Shown here: one piece after another, positions 4,954-6,341 of the stretch | How positions within the stretch are numbered: position 1 is the stretch's first letter | Layout: each line of letters starts with the position of its first letter | Assembly (NCBI GenBank): GCA_023267315.1 | Contig: JAHFNN010000050.1 | Coordinates: forward strand, 1-6,341 | DNA from: Candidatus Nomurabacteria bacterium | Lineage (GTDB): Bacteria > Patescibacteriota > Minisyncoccia > Phycocordibacterales > UBA9973 | Length of the DNA: 6,341 bases | Direction: 5' to 3' | Program-made: the position numbers and the translations under genes | The notes under the pieces: generated by a model | Seen by the model: only the letters and a program-made list of their open reading frames with translations | Databases searched by the model: none | Told to the model about the DNA's origin: nothing

Positions 4954-5007
4954 AGGCACCGAAACCCAGTAGGTCATTCTACTGAATGAGGTGTTTTTAT
5001 GATGACC
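4954..5007 (+). promoter_or_regulatory. Structured ligA leader overlapping its ribosome binding site
   Basis: GAGGTG (4988-4993) is the only clear Shine-Dalgarno in the window, 5 nt before the first ATG (4999). A perfect 6-bp hairpin CAGTAG/CTACTG (4967-4972/4979-4984, loop GTCATT) is enclosed by an outer pairing of CACC (4957-4960) with GGTG (4990-4993), extendable by wobble pairs to 7 bp. This would hide the Shine-Dalgarno. An alternative hairpin TCATT/AATGA (4974-4978/4985-4989) excludes the first. GGTCAT (4972-4977) is also complementary to ATGACC (5002-5007). A T5 run (4994-4998) follows the stem, giving an attenuator-like look. Function is inferred only from base pairing by eye. Confidence 0.4.
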
Positions 5008-6341
5008 AAATCTGAAGCAAAAAAACGCATAGAGAAGCTCACAAAAGAGATTGAAAAACTCCGACACGAATACCATACACTCGATAATCCATCGGTAACT
5101 GATGCGGTGTATGATTCTTTGACGCGCGAACTTCGGAGTTTAGAAACAGAATATCCAGACTTAGCCGACCCAAATTCTCCCATCCATCGTGTAGGCGGAA
5201 AGCCGCTCGATAAATTCGTAAAAGTGACCCATGCTATTCGCATGCTCTCTTTAAACGATGCATTTTCAAAAGAAGAGGTGTTGGATTGGGAAAAGCGTAT
5301 CAAAAAATTACTTCCTGAGAATACTGCTGTCGAATATTTTTGTGAATTGAAAATGGACGGACTGGCGGTTTCACTTATCTATGAAAATGGGGTTTTGGTC
5401 CGCGGTGCAACACGCGGGGATGGATTTATTGGCGAAGATATTACGCAAAATTTGAAGACATTACAAAGTATTCCGCTGACATTGAAAGCTCCGTACCCGG
5501 AATTCATAGAAGTGCGTGGTGAAGCACTGATGTCAAAGAACGTATTGGAGAAATTAAACAAGATTCAGGAAAAAGAAGGGAAACAACTTTTTGCAAATAC
5601 TCGAAATGCTGCTGCAGGATCGCTTCGTCAATTGGATCCCAAGCTTGCTCGTGAGCGTGGTTTGGATTTTATGGCCTACGATATTCCGCAAGTTCGTGGC
5701 GTTGAATTTAAAACGCATTCAGAAAAACATGCATTTTTACGCAAGCTTGGTTTTGTGCTAGATACTCATGAGAAAATTGCTAAAACAACAGAAGATATTT
5801 TTTCATTCATATCTCAAGTAGAAAAAATACGCCCCAAATATCCATACGGTACTGACGGTGTGGTGGTATCTGTTGATAATCTCACACTTCAAGAGCGATT
5901 GGGCGTTGTTGGTAAGGCTCCGCGTTGGGCAGTTGCATTTAAGTATCCAGCAGAGAAAGCGACCACTATCGTGACGGACATTACGGTAAATGTTGGACGT
6001 ACAGGCGTGCTGACACCACTTGCACATTTTCGACCAACGCTGGTTGCTGGATCTACTGTATCGAAGGCGACGTTGCACAATATGGATCAAATTGAGCGTT
6101 TAGGTATTCGTATTGGCGATACGGTAGTTATTCAAAAAGCTGGAGATGTTATTCCAGAAGTTGTGGAAGTATTGGAAAAAATGCGCACGGGTAAGGAGAA
6201 AAAATTTAGCATGCCTTCTGTTTGCCCTGTGTGTGGTGCGAAAGTGGAACAGCGAGTGGCAGAATCAAAAAAAGATTCCAGCGTGGCGTATTATTGTACG
6301 AATACAACGTGCTCGGCCAAAAATCGCCGCGGGATGCAGCA
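4999..6341 (+). CDS. ligA: NAD+-dependent DNA ligase LigA, 3'-truncated by window edge
   Basis: Seals nicks in replication and repair using NAD+. The first 447 codons are present, about two thirds of a typical LigA of roughly 670 residues. Domain Ia is recognisable by EYHTLDNPSVTDAVYDSL and PIHRVGG. The adenylation domain has the nucleophile Lys118 in CELKMDGLAVSL, then TRGDGFIGEDIT, Glu175 in VRGE, NTRNAAAGSLRQLDP, DGVVVSV (286-292) and Lys315 in FKYPAEK. The OB fold follows (NVGRTGVLTPLAHF, VIQKAGDVIPEV). The zinc finger begins with Cys409/Cys412 and Cys433/Cys438. The HhH and BRCT domains would lie beyond the window. Two tandem ATGs (4999, 5002) are possible; 4999 fits the GAGGTG at 4988-4993, and the second would lower all numbers by one. 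Odd residues: Ser291 where motif IV normally has Lys, and Arg81 where HxxPMLSL has Pro. Unrelated in function to the pilus genes. Confidence 0.97.
   Translation, partial: MMTKSEAKKRIEKLTKEIEKLRHEYHTLDNPSVTDAVYDSLTRELRSLETEYPDLADPNSPIHRVGGKPLDKFVKVTHAIRMLSLNDAFSKEEVLDWEKRIKKLLPENTAVEYFCELKMDGLAVSLIYENGVLVRGATRGDGFIGEDITQNLKTLQSIPLTLKAPYPEFIEVRGEALMSKNVLEKLNKIQEKEGKQLFANTRNAAAGSLRQLDPKLARERGLDFMAYDIPQVRGVEFKTHSEKHAFLRKLGFVLDTHEKIAKTTEDIFSFISQVEKIRPKYPYGTDGVVVSVDNLTLQERLGVVGKAPRWAVAFKYPAEKATTIVTDITVNVGRTGVLTPLAHFRPTLVAGSTVSKATLHNMDQIERLGIRIGDTVVIQKAGDVIPEVVEVLEKMRTGKEKKFSMPSVCPVCGAKVEQRVAESKKDSSVAYYCTNTTCSAKNRRGMQ

Noticed and set aside
4974..5303. Reverse-strand open frame of 109 codons opposite the start of ligA
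   Set aside because: It lies fully antisense to the well-recognised LigA N-terminal domain, shows low-complexity Ser/Phe-rich composition and no family motif. Other reverse frames (2036-2285, 3301-3876, 4534-4812, 5379-6090) are shadows of real genes for the same reason.
1..6341. Recoded genetic code (TGA as Gly, as in Gracilibacteria/SR1)
   Set aside because: All genes read through to TAA with no in-frame TGA, and glycines use GGN codons, so the standard code is sufficient.

Overview
The window is AT-rich, gene-dense and entirely plus-strand. It looks like part of a type IV pilus locus from a Candidate Phyla Radiation (Patescibacteria, probably Parcubacteria-like) bacterium. That assignment rests on the small pilins with a WCVDSTG C-terminal motif, the minor-pilin set following a prepilin peptidase, gaps of only a few bases between genes, and the near absence of Shine-Dalgarno sequences. 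It is an inference from remembered family appearance; no search was run. The standard genetic code fits: there are no in-frame TGA codons and all eight visible stops are TAA.

Region 1 (1-1423) is a tandem array of three related pilin genes. The first is cut by the left window edge. The second follows it after 5 nt. The third lies 52 nt further on, behind its own promoter-like segment containing a perfect AT-rich dyad. All three share the N-terminal assembly helix and a C-terminal WCVDST block, with long exact DNA repeats between copies, and differ in the middle. A 12-bp hairpin ends the array.

Region 2 (1424-1581) has no gene. It ends in a sigma-70-type promoter (TTGGTC, 17 nt, TATAAT) placed so that transcription should begin at or next to the ATG of the following gene, suggesting a leaderless mRNA.

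Region 3 (1582-4920) is a compact cluster: prepilin peptidase (PilD), then four prepilin-like proteins resembling FimT/GspH, PilW/GspJ, PilV/GspI and PilX/GspK. Gaps are 7, 6, 5 and 6 nt and none has a Shine-Dalgarno site. PilD would cleave and methylate the products of regions 1 and 3. The four minor pilins would form the priming/tip complex, and the region 1 pilins would be the candidate fibre subunits. No assembly ATPase (PilB/PilT), platform protein (PilC) or secretin is present in the window.

Region 4 (4921-6341) is unrelated housekeeping: NAD+-dependent DNA ligase ligA, truncated by the right edge after the start of its zinc finger. It has its own -10-like element and a short leader with competing hairpins that overlap the only clear Shine-Dalgarno in the window.

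I did not find a wholly new system. The points most worth a second look are the cassette-like pilin array, the leaderless pilD promoter, the ligA leader structure, and a Lys-to-Ser change in LigA motif IV.
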